DNA from: Sediminihabitans luteus
GTDB lineage: Bacteria; Actinomycetota; Actinomycetes; Actinomycetales; Cellulomonadaceae
Direction: 5' to 3'
Assembly: GCF_002797595.1 (NCBI RefSeq)
Contig: NZ_PGFE01000007.1
Span: 78,733-142,732, forward strand
DNA: 64,000 bases
Of this stretch, positions 1 through 9,089 are shown in pieces (position 1 is the stretch's first letter; the number at the start of each line of letters is the position of its first letter). The position numbers and the translations under genes were made by a program. The notes beneath the pieces were generated by a model. That model searched no databases. It was not told the origin of the DNA and saw only the letters and a list, made by a program, of their open reading frames with translations.

Positions 1-112
1 CAGTGATCACGTGCGACCTCGCGAGTCCGTAAGTGTTCCCGGGCGCCCGTCGGAGACGTTCGCCTGGCTCATTGTGCCCGACGGCCCTGACAACTCGTGA
101 ACCGCCGCAAGG

Positions 113-155
113 CGACGGGCCCGGTCGGTCAGCGCCTGACCAGCCGGGCCCGTCG
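113..155 (-). terminator. Hairpin terminator after the FKBP gene
   Basis: Perfect 12-bp outer arms (113-124 with 144-155) enclose a second short stem, GGTCAG with CTGACC. It lies just past the FKBP stop codon on that gene's transcription side. There is no clear U-run, which is common for actinobacterial terminators. Confidence 0.7.
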
Positions 156-170
156 GGGCGTGCGGGACGG

Positions 171-539
171 TCAGCGCGTTCCGAGCAGGTCGATCACGAA
201 CACGAGGGTCCTGCCCGAGAGGCGGTGACCCGCACCGGCGGGGCCGTACGCGAGCGCAGGCGGGCACACGAGCTTGCGGCGCCCACCGACCTTCATGCCG
301 GGCACGCCCTGCTGCCAGCCCGGGATCAGACGGGGCAGGGGGAACTCGATGGGCTCGCCGCGGCTCCACGAGGAGTCGAACTCCTCGCCGGAGTCGTACT
401 CGACGCCCATGTAGTGGATCTTGACGGTCGCGCCGGGCTGCGCCTCGTCGCCGTCGCCGACGGTGATGTCGACGATCTGGAGCTCCTCGGGCGCGGGGCC
501 GTCGGGCGGGTCGATCTCGGGAGGGGTCAGGTTGGTCAT
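171..539 (-). CDS. FKBP-type peptidyl-prolyl cis-trans isomerase
   Basis: Catalyses cis-trans isomerisation of prolyl bonds during protein folding. The 122-residue product is close to a minimal FKBP domain (about 108 residues) with a short acidic N-terminal arm. Family pocket residues are visible: Tyr43, Phe54-Asp55, Phe66, the LIPGW segment ending at Trp75, Tyr98 and Phe114. There is no signal peptide or membrane segment, so it should be cytosolic. The ATG at 539 is preferred over an in-frame ATG four codons upstream because a TTGGAT hexamer lies six bases before it, suggesting a leaderless start. It stands alone, followed by a strong hairpin. Small actinobacterial FKBPs of this type are common; its client proteins cannot be inferred. 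Confidence 0.92.
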   Translation of the reverse strand: MTNLTPPEIDPPDGPAPEELQIVDITVGDGDEAQPGATVKIHYMGVEYDSGEEFDSSWSRGEPIEFPLPRLIPGWQQGVPGMKVGGRRKLVCPPALAYGPAGAGHRLSGRTLVFVIDLLGTR

Positions 540-683
540 GCGCCGATCCAACCACGCGGGCGCCCGACCTGCCGGGACGTGCGGTCGCCCGCGCCGCCGA
601 GCACGGGCTGGGGCACCCTCGCGCGGCGACGTGGAGTGCCTGATCGCGTGCTCGGGCGCGCCTGATCGCGTGCTCGCGACCGC

Positions 684-1397
684 TCAGGTCGCGAGGCGCT
701 CGAGGTCCTCGCGCAGGTACCGCGCGTACCCGCCCGGGGTGCGGCCCACGAGCCGCGCCGAGGTCAGGACCCACGCGTCGGCGGTGGGCACGACGCGCGC
801 TCCGAGCCGGCGCGCGGCCTCGACCAGCGCGACGTCCTCGTGCTCGGGCACGGGCGGGTAGCCGCCCGCGGCGAGGTGGACGTCGGCCCGCACGCCCAGG
901 TTCGCGCCGTGCACGTGCCCGTTGGCGACGCCCGGCACGTACCGGCGCAGCCACGCGCGGGCGCGACCTTCGCTCAGCGCGGCGAGGTCCGGGCGCACGC
1001 CGCCGACGACGACGTCCGCGCCGTCGTCCGCGAGGTCGAGGTGGTGGGTGACCCAGTCGGGCGGCACCACGGAGTCGGCGTCGGTCGAGGCGATCCAGAC
1101 CTGCGCGGCGGGGGCGTCGAGCAGCCCGAGCGCGTGCCGCGTGCCCGCGGTCCGCGCGAGGCCCACGGTGCGCGCGGTGATCTCGACGCGCTCGACGTCG
1201 GGCGGCACCGCCCGGGCGCTCGCGTCGGTGCAGTCGTCGAGCACGACCACCGTGACGACGTCGAGCCACGGCCGCGTCGCTCGCGCCTGGTCGACGCTCG
1301 CGCGCAGCGCCGCGAGGCACGCGGGCAGCAGCTCCTCCTCGTCGTGCACGGGCACGACGACGGCGACGGCCTCGACGCGTGGCCGGGCGGGCGTCAC
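684..1397 (-). CDS. Family 2 glycosyltransferase, third gene of a coupled operon
   Basis: A 237-residue GT-A glycosyltransferase that should move a sugar from a nucleotide-sugar donor to an unknown acceptor. It opens with the nucleotide-binding strand VVVPVHDEEE (residues 13-22), has a DAD metal-binding motif at 106-108, the segment GANLGVR near 165, and an acidic HED at 186-188 in the position of the catalytic base. No membrane helix is seen. The GTG start overlaps the stop of the upstream PIG-L/methyltransferase gene as GTGA, so translation is probably coupled. The operon partners (acyl-CoA dehydrogenase-like, deacetylase, methyltransferase) suggest assembly of a modified, possibly acylated glycoside. 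The substrate is not predictable. Confidence 0.9.
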   Translation of the reverse strand: MTPARPRVEAVAVVVPVHDEEELLPACLAALRASVDQARATRPWLDVVTVVVLDDCTDASARAVPPDVERVEITARTVGLARTAGTRHALGLLDAPAAQVWIASTDADSVVPPDWVTHHLDLADDGADVVVGGVRPDLAALSEGRARAWLRRYVPGVANGHVHGANLGVRADVHLAAGGYPPVPEHEDVALVEAARRLGARVVPTADAWVLTSARLVGRTPGGYARYLREDLERLAT

Positions 1398-2773
1398 AGC
1401 AGACCCTCGGCGCGTGCGACCGAGACCGCGGGCGCGGGGACGAGGACGTCGAGCAGGAAGTCCTCCTCGACGTGCCGGGCCAGCAGCGCGAGCCGGTCGT
1501 GCGCCCGCAGCGCGCGGTGCACCGCGTCGCCCGTCGTGGGGTACTCGCGGACCGGGTGGCGCCAGTGGCACGCGACGAGCACGCCGTCGTCGGCGAGCGA
1601 CGCGACCGCACGGTCGACGCCCCGCGCGAGGTCGTGCGCGTCCCAGTAGTAGCCGACCTCGGAGAGCACGACGAGGTCGAACCGACCCTCGGGCCAGTCC
1701 GCGGGGGTCGCGTGCTTCTCGAGCCGGACGCGCTCGCCCAGGCGGGCGCGCGCGGCCGCGAGCGGCGCGTCGGTGATGTCGACACCGAGCAGGGAGTCGC
1801 ACCGCTCCGCGAGCCGCGCGGTCAGCACGCCCGTCGAGCACCCCACCTCGAGGCCGCGCCCGAACCGCGCGCGCGGCAGGACGGCGAGCGTGAGGTCGCG
1901 CTTGCGCTCCTCGTACCAGCGGGTCTCGAACCCCCAGGGGTCGGCACGCCTGGCGTAGAACCGGTCGAAGAACTCCTGCGGCAGGGAGGCCGCGGGTCCG
2001 GGCGTGACGTCGGGGGCGTCGTCCGCCACGAAGAGCTCGACGTCGCGCGCGAAGTGCTCGAGCATCCCGGCGTGCAGCACGGGCTCGTCGCCGGGGCGGT
2101 CCGAGAGCGGCTCGACCTGCGTGCGGTGCGCGGCGAGCGCGCGGCGCTTCAGGTCGGCCTCCTCGACGCCGAGGCGCAGCGCGAGCAGCCGGTCCCAGGG
2201 CAGGTCGTCGCCGTGGGGGTCGGCCCAGTGCCACGCCCACACGGGGTACTCGACGAGCCGTGCGTCCACGCGCAGCGCGACCGCCGCGGCCGCGACCTCG
2301 CCGAGCACGCGGTGGTCGCGGTGGCCGTCGCCCCGCCAGGGCGCGGCGACGAGCACCGGCCCGTCGAGCGCGTCGAGCACCGCGTCCACGTGCTGCGCGA
2401 GCGCGGCGCGGTGCTCGCGCAGCCCACCGTCGGGCAGCCCGAGCAGGTGCAGCGTGGCGCCCGGCGCGACGATCCCGGTCGCCTCGACGAGCTCGAGCCG
2501 GCGCGCGAGCGCGATCTCGCGTGCCGTCGACGTGCCGGACGTCGGGTGGGAGCCCTCGCCGTCGGACGCGACCACGACGGCCGTGGGCACGCCCGTGCCG
2601 GCGGCGCGCGCGAGCAGTCCGCCCGCGCCGAGCGTCTCGTCGTCGGGGTGCGCGGCGAGCACGACGACGTGCCGCACGTCGTCGTCGAGGGTCCAGGGCG
2701 TCGCCCGGTCGCGCAGGCCTGCGGCCTCCCACTCGGCCTCGGGCGTGCCCGGGTCGCGGTGGTCGAAGCTCAC
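1394..2773 (-). CDS. PIG-L family deacetylase fused to a SAM-dependent methyltransferase
   Basis: A 459-residue two-domain enzyme. The N-terminal half is a PIG-L/LmbE-type zinc deacetylase, with the AHPDDE metal motif at 41-46 and a GHRDHR motif at 150-155 that supplies a further histidine ligand. The family removes acetyl groups from GlcNAc-like sugars. The C-terminal half (from about 265) is a Rossmann methyltransferase with motif I LEVGCSTG at 308-315 and an acidic Asp332, resembling NodS-type N-methyltransferases. A GTG at 2776 is possible, but the next GTG at 2773 forms a GTGA overlap with the upstream stop and is preferred. Deacetylation followed by N-methylation of an amino sugar is an attractive but unproven reading. 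Confidence 0.9.
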   Translation of the reverse strand: MSFDHRDPGTPEAEWEAAGLRDRATPWTLDDDVRHVVVLAAHPDDETLGAGGLLARAAGTGVPTAVVVASDGEGSHPTSGTSTAREIALARRLELVEATGIVAPGATLHLLGLPDGGLREHRAALAQHVDAVLDALDGPVLVAAPWRGDGHRDHRVLGEVAAAAVALRVDARLVEYPVWAWHWADPHGDDLPWDRLLALRLGVEEADLKRRALAAHRTQVEPLSDRPGDEPVLHAGMLEHFARDVELFVADDAPDVTPGPAASLPQEFFDRFYARRADPWGFETRWYEERKRDLTLAVLPRARFGRGLEVGCSTGVLTARLAERCDSLLGVDITDAPLAAARARLGERVRLEKHATPADWPEGRFDLVVLSEVGYYWDAHDLARGVDRAVASLADDGVLVACHWRHPVREYPTTGDAVHRALRAHDRLALLARHVEEDFLLDVLVPAPAVSVARAEGLL

Positions 2774-3819
2774 CACGGCGCGCTCCCGTGCTCGAGCAGG
2801 TGGCGGCCGTGGTTCGCGGCGTCCCGTTCGGCGTGGTGCTGGCGCACGTACAGCTCGAGGTCGGCGCAGCGTCGGGCGTGGGCCTCGTCGGTCGTGAGCG
2901 GCCCCGGTCCGAGCGACCGGGCGGACCGTGCGAGGACGTCCTGGACGACGTCGGCCGCGACGGCCCGCGCTCGCCGCGCCGTGGCGCCGTCAGCCGTCCC
3001 GGCGTCGACCTCGGCGGCGGCGCGCGCGAGAACTGTGCGCGCCGCGTGCAGCCCGGTGTCGACCGCGCCCAGGTGCGCGAGCGCGACCTGGTCGGGCTCG
3101 CGCGCGGTCGCGGCGGCGAACATCGTGCGGGCGACGCCCACGGCGCCGCCCCACCAGCAGGCCGCGACGCCGATCCCGCCCCACGCGAACCCCGGACGGC
3201 GCAGGTACCAACCGGCGTCGCCGACCGGGACGGCGAGGGCGTCGTCGAACGCCACGGGTGCGCTGACGACCTGCCGCAGCCCGCGCGGGTGCCACGGGCC
3301 GTCGGCGGCGCGCACCGCGTCGGTGCGCAGGTCGACCGCGAAGAGCCGCCGCCCGTCCGGGGTCCACGCCGTGACGAGGGCGTGCGACAGCGTGGCCGCG
3401 AGCGAGCACCACGGCTTGGTGCCGGTGAGCCGCCATGCGCCGTCGGCGGCCGTGGCCTCGAGACGCACGCCCGGCCCCTCGGCCGCGTACACGCCCCACG
3501 TGCTCGTCGCGTCCGCGCCGACCCGGTCGAGGTCGACGTCGAGCCCGGCGTCGTCCGCCTGCGCGAGCACCGCGAGCGCGTCGAGGTGCGGCTCGACCAT
3601 GCGGGCCGCACCGACGTCGGTCGCGGCGAGCGTCGCCAGCAGGCCCCACAGCTCGGCGGTGCGCCCGGTGCCGGGCAGGGGGGCGCGGGCGCCGAGCCGT
3701 GCGGCGAGCGCGACCGCGTCGCCGGGCTCGGGGGAGATCGACTCGTGCGCGAGGAGCGACGCGGCGGCGTGGTCGTCGTCGACGCCGGCCCAGGCCGGCG
3801 GGCGTGCGGAATCTGTCAT
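2770..3819 (-). CDS. Acyl-CoA dehydrogenase-like flavoprotein, first gene of the operon
   Basis: A 349-residue protein with the acyl-CoA dehydrogenase layout: an alpha-helical N-terminal part, a beta middle part around RLTGTKPWCSLAATLSHALV (about residues 125-150), and a C-terminal helical bundle. It is shorter than classical enzymes (about 380 residues) and I cannot point to a clear catalytic glutamate, so it may oxidise an atypical substrate or act as an FAD-dependent monooxygenase-like member. The ATG at 3819 follows a 166-base divergent promoter region holding a LacI-type palindrome. Its stop overlaps the next gene, and the three minus-strand genes form one translational unit. Confidence 0.82.
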   Translation of the reverse strand: MTDSARPPAWAGVDDDHAAASLLAHESISPEPGDAVALAARLGARAPLPGTGRTAELWGLLATLAATDVGAARMVEPHLDALAVLAQADDAGLDVDLDRVGADATSTWGVYAAEGPGVRLEATAADGAWRLTGTKPWCSLAATLSHALVTAWTPDGRRLFAVDLRTDAVRAADGPWHPRGLRQVVSAPVAFDDALAVPVGDAGWYLRRPGFAWGGIGVAACWWGGAVGVARTMFAAATAREPDQVALAHLGAVDTGLHAARTVLARAAAEVDAGTADGATARRARAVAADVVQDVLARSARSLGPGPLTTDEAHARRCADLELYVRQHHAERDAANHGRHLLEHGSAPW

Positions 3820-3912
3820 GGTGCGTCTCCGGCGGGCGTCGGGCCGGGCGCGGTTCTCGACCCGGGCGAGGCGAGTGTGGCACTGGCGTACCGCACTCGC
3901 ACGCGCTCGGCG

Positions 3913-3926
3913 CGGGAGCGCTCCCG
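3913..3926. promoter_or_regulatory. LacI-family (CebR-like) operator palindrome
   Basis: CGGGAGCGCTCCCG is a perfect 14-bp palindrome with the A-N-CG-N-T core of LacI-family operators. It matches 12 bases of the CebR consensus TGGGAGCGCTCCCA. It sits mid-way between the divergent starts at 3819 and 3986, so it could control either operon. No LacI regulator is encoded in the window. Confidence 0.6.
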
Positions 3927-3985
3927 GGCTGCGAGCGGGCGCGGGCGTGCGCACGATGCGAGCCCGACGAGACGAGGAGCGCACC

Positions 3986-5187
3986 ATGCGAGCACTCACG
4001 TGGCAGGGCCACGAGGACGTCCGGGTCGAGGACGTCCCCGACCCGTCGATCGTGGAACCGACCGACGCGATCGTCCGGATCACCTCGACCGCCGTGTGCG
4101 GGTCCGACCTGCACCTGTACGGCGTCATGGGCGCGTTCGTCGAGCCGGGCGACGTGCTCGGGCACGAGCCCATGGGCGTGGTCGAGGAGGTCGGGGCGGA
4201 CGTGACGAACCTGCGCCCGGGCGACCGCGTGGTCGTGCCGTTCAACATCTCCTGCGGCGCGTGCTGGATGTGTCGGCGCGGCCTGCAGAGCCAGTGCGAG
4301 ACCACGCAGACGCGCTCGCAGGGCACCGGCGCGGCGCTCTTCGGCTACACGACCCTGTACGGGCAGGTCGCGGGCGGCCAGGCCGAGCTGCTGCGCGTGC
4401 CGCACGCCGGGTACGGGCCCGTCGTCGTGCCGGACGACGGCGAGCCCGACGAGCGGTACCTGTACCTCTCGGACGTCGTCCCCACCGCGTGGCAGGCCGT
4501 CGAGTACGCGGACGTCCCGCCCGACGGCACGGTGCTCGTGCTGGGTCTCGGGCCCATCGGCCAGATGGCGGCACGCGTCGCACGCCACCGCGGCGCCGCC
4601 CGCGTGATCGCGGTCGACGGCGTCGCGGAGCGGCTCGCGATGGCACGGCGTCACGGTGCCGAGGTGATCGACGCGAGCGTGGTCGACGACGTGGGTGCGG
4701 CGGTGCGCGAGCTCACCGAGGGCCGGGGGCCGGACTCCGTGATCGACGCGGTCGGCATGGAGGCGCACGGCTCGCCCGTCGCGCAGGCCGTCCAGCGCGG
4801 GGCGGCGCACCTGCCCGGCGCGGTCGGCCGCCCGATGACGCGCGCGGCCGGCGTGGACCGGCTGGCGGCCCTGCGCACCGCGATCGACGCGGTGCGTCGT
4901 GGCGGGACCGTGTCGGTCGCCGGGGTGTACGGCGGTGCGGTGGACCCGCTGCCGATGATGCAGATGTTCGACAAGCAGCTCACGTTCCGCATGGGGCAGG
5001 CCAACGTGCGCCGGTGGATCGACGACGTGCTGCCCCTCGTCTCGGACGCCGCGGACCCGCTCGGCGTGCTGGACCTGCGCACGCACCGCATGGCGCTCGA
5101 GGACGCCCCGCGCGCCTACGAGATGTTCCAGAAGAAGCAGGACGGCTGCATCAAGGTCGTCCTCGACCCGTCACTCGAGGAGGCATC

Positions 5188-5191
<4 letters not shown>
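3986..5191 (+). CDS. Zinc-dependent alcohol/formaldehyde dehydrogenase (MDR family)
   Basis: A 401-residue medium-chain dehydrogenase. Catalytic zinc ligands are Cys38 (VCGSD) and His60-Glu61 (GHEPMG). The four structural-zinc cysteines are at 90, 93, 96 and 104. The Rossmann loop GLGPIG is at 187-192. The extra loop between cysteines and cofactor domain resembles the glutathione-independent formaldehyde dehydrogenase branch, but aldehyde specificity cannot be read directly. The ATG follows a GAGGAG ribosome site. Its stop overlaps the catalase start as ATGA, so the two are co-translated, which hints at a role in oxidative or aldehyde stress. A LacI-type palindrome lies 60 bases upstream. Confidence 0.92.
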
Positions 5192-7269
<2,078 letters not shown>

Positions 7270-7275
7270 GGACGC

Positions 7276-7332
7276 CGGGCCCCGGACGTCCGGACGTACG
7301 AGTTGGGCGGTCCGAACCCCGTCCGGGGCCCG
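7276..7332 (+). terminator. Hairpin downstream of catalase
   Basis: Perfect 12-bp arms CGGGCCCCGGAC (7276-7287) and GTCCGGGGCCCG (7321-7332) with a 33-base loop that can fold further. It starts just after the catalase stop and ends 20 bases before the next start. Confidence 0.55.
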
Positions 7333-7351
7333 TCGTCGGCATCATGGTGGG

Positions 7352-8449
7352 GTGACGACCCCACCCGAGCCTGCGCCGTCCGAGCGCGCCCGCACGCCCC
7401 GCGACGTCCGACGCTGGCGCGGACACCTCGCCGACGAGCGGGCCGAGGCCGCGGCGTACCGCGACCTCGCGCGCCGGCGCACGGGCGAGGAGCGCGAGAT
7501 CCTCCTCGCGCTCGCCGAGGCCGAGCGCCGCCACGAGCAGCACTGGCTCGACCTGCTGGGCGACGACGCCGGGGCCCCGCTGCGCGGCGACTGGCGCACC
7601 CGGTCGCTGGGCTGGCTCGCGCGGCGGTTCGGCGGGGTGTTCGTGCTCGCGCTCGCCCAGCGCGCCGAGGCCCGCTCGGAGTACGACGACGACGTGGACG
7701 CGACCGCCGCGATGGCCGCGGACGAGCGCATCCACGAGGAGGTCGTGCGCGGGCTCGCGACGCGCGGGCGCAACCGGATGTCGGGCACGTTCCGCGCGGC
7801 CGTGTTCGGCGCGAACGACGGACTGGTCTCGAACCTCGCGCTCGTGCTGGGCATCGGCGCGACGGGCGCGTCGACCACGACCGTGCTGCTCTCGGGCGTG
7901 ACCGGCCTGCTCGCGGGCGCGCTGTCGATGGGGGCGGGGGAGTACGTGTCGGTGCGCTCGCAGCGCGAGCTGCTCGAGGCGTCGAGCCCGAGCCCGCTCG
8001 CGTCGGCCGCGCTGCCCGACCTCGACGTCGAGGCGAACGAGCTCGCCCTGGTCTACCGGGCCCGCGGCATGAGCGCCCCCGACGCCGAGGCGCACGCCGC
8101 CGAGGTGCTCGCGACCTACACGTCCGCGACCGAGATCGCCCCCGCGCTGACCGCCGAGGAGACCGAGACGCACGGCACCGCGTGGGGCGCGGCCTGGTCG
8201 AGCTTCTGCTTCTTCGCCTCGGGCGCGATCATCCCCGTGCTGCCGTACCTGCTCGGCCTCGAGGGCATGACGGCGGTGCTGACCTCGGCGTTGCTCGTCG
8301 GGATCGCGCTGCTGGTCACGGGCGCCACGGTCGGCCTGCTGTCCGGGACGCCGCCCGTGAGCCGCGCGCTGCGCCAGCTCGCGATCGGCTGGGGCGCCGC
8401 GGCCGTGACGTACGCGCTGGGCCTGGTCTTCGACGTCACCGTGACGTAG
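7352..8449 (+). CDS. Ferritin-like/VIT fusion membrane protein, MbfA-like iron exporter
   Basis: A 365-residue protein with two parts. Residues about 20-135 form a rubrerythrin-like helical domain with Glu/His metal motifs (ADERAEAAAYRDLA, EAERRHEQHW, ADERIHEE). From about 145 the VIT1/CCC1 membrane domain begins with FGANDGLVSNLALVLG, followed by several transmembrane helices. This layout matches MbfA, a membrane-bound ferritin that exports iron in alphaproteobacteria. Export rather than uptake is inferred from that family. A GTG start is used; the weak hexamer CATCAT six bases upstream suggests a leaderless message. Placement after catalase supports a role in limiting Fenton chemistry. Confidence 0.88.
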   Translation: MTTPPEPAPSERARTPRDVRRWRGHLADERAEAAAYRDLARRRTGEEREILLALAEAERRHEQHWLDLLGDDAGAPLRGDWRTRSLGWLARRFGGVFVLALAQRAEARSEYDDDVDATAAMAADERIHEEVVRGLATRGRNRMSGTFRAAVFGANDGLVSNLALVLGIGATGASTTTVLLSGVTGLLAGALSMGAGEYVSVRSQRELLEASSPSPLASAALPDLDVEANELALVYRARGMSAPDAEAHAAEVLATYTSATEIAPALTAEETETHGTAWGAAWSSFCFFASGAIIPVLPYLLGLEGMTAVLTSALLVGIALLVTGATVGLLSGTPPVSRALRQLAIGWGAAAVTYALGLVFDVTVT

Positions 8450-8451
8450 CG

Positions 8452-8499
8452 GTCGGTGCGCCCGGCTGTCGGTACACCCGGCCGTCGGTACACCCGGCG
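8452..8499. repeat. Three tandem 16-bp repeats
   Basis: Units GTCGGTGCGCCCGGCT, GTCGGTACACCCGGCC and GTCGGTACACCCGGCG lie head to tail directly after the VIT stop codon, between convergent genes. Units two and three differ only at the last base. No coding or hairpin role is apparent. Confidence 0.85.
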
Positions 8500-8526
8500 G
8501 CGTTCGCCTGTCGGACGTCGCCCAGC

Positions 8527-9027
8527 TCAGCGCCCCAGGATCGCGGCGACGATCTGCGGCGGGGTCGCGGCGACGTCGAGCCGCACCCCGTCCTCGTCGG
8601 CCTCGAGCGGGTCGAGGGTCGCGAGCTGCGAGTCGAGCAGCGACGCGGGCATGAAGTGGTCGGTGCGCGCGCCGATCCGTGCGGCGAGGAGCTCGCGCGT
8701 GCCGTCGAGGTGCACGAACCGCACGGTGCCGGCGGCCTCGCGCAGCACGTCCCGGTAGGCGCGGCGCAGCGCCGAGCAGGTGACGACCGTGCGGACCCCG
8801 GCCGCGTGCTGCGCGCTCATCCAGTCGCGCAGCGCGGCGAGCCACGGGGCGCGGTCGGCGTCGGTCAGGGCGACGCCCGCGCGCATCGCCGCGACGTTCG
8901 CGGCGGGGTGGAAGTCGTCGGCCTCGGCGTAGGTGCGGCCGGTGCGTTCGACGACGAGCCGGGCGACCGTCGTCTTGCCGGAGCCGGCGACGCCCATGAG
9001 CACGAGGTGGTCGGGGGTGGTGAGCAT
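8527..9027 (-). CDS. gntK: Gluconokinase
   Basis: Phosphorylates D-gluconate with ATP to 6-phosphogluconate, feeding the pentose phosphate or Entner-Doudoroff route. The 166-residue length is typical. The P-loop GVAGSGKT is at 12-19, followed by EADDFHPAANVAAM and the ALRRAYRD segment characteristic of GntK. FVHLDGTRELLAARI and DHFMPASLLDSQLATLD give the lid and C-terminal signature. A single-gene unit, convergent with the VIT gene across the tandem repeats. A purine-rich GGGGAG immediately precedes the ATG, unusually close for a ribosome site. No gluconate permease is adjacent. Confidence 0.94.
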   Translation of the reverse strand: MLTTPDHLVLMGVAGSGKTTVARLVVERTGRTYAEADDFHPAANVAAMRAGVALTDADRAPWLAALRDWMSAQHAAGVRTVVTCSALRRAYRDVLREAAGTVRFVHLDGTRELLAARIGARTDHFMPASLLDSQLATLDPLEADEDGVRLDVAATPPQIVAAILGR

Positions 9028-9061
9028 CTCCCCTGGATAGCACGCCGACGCGCACGCGCGG

Positions 9062-9075
9062 TGGGAGCGCTCGCC
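9062..9075. promoter_or_regulatory. Degenerate LacI-type half palindrome
   Basis: TGGGAGCGCTCGCC matches 12 of 14 positions of the CebR consensus TGGGAGCGCTCCCA. It lies immediately upstream of the TATCGT -10-like hexamer of the MFS gene at 9090, where a bound repressor would block RNA polymerase. Confidence 0.35.
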
Positions 9076-9089
9076 TATCGTGGACGTCC

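Noticed and set aside
1..112. Partial gene at the left edge
   Set aside because: Several frames are open, but none shows family similarity over so short a stretch and none can be oriented; nothing is called.
8452..8499. CRISPR-like array (also considered for 33779-33872)
   Set aside because: Units are contiguous with no spacers, are too short, and there are no cas genes in the window.
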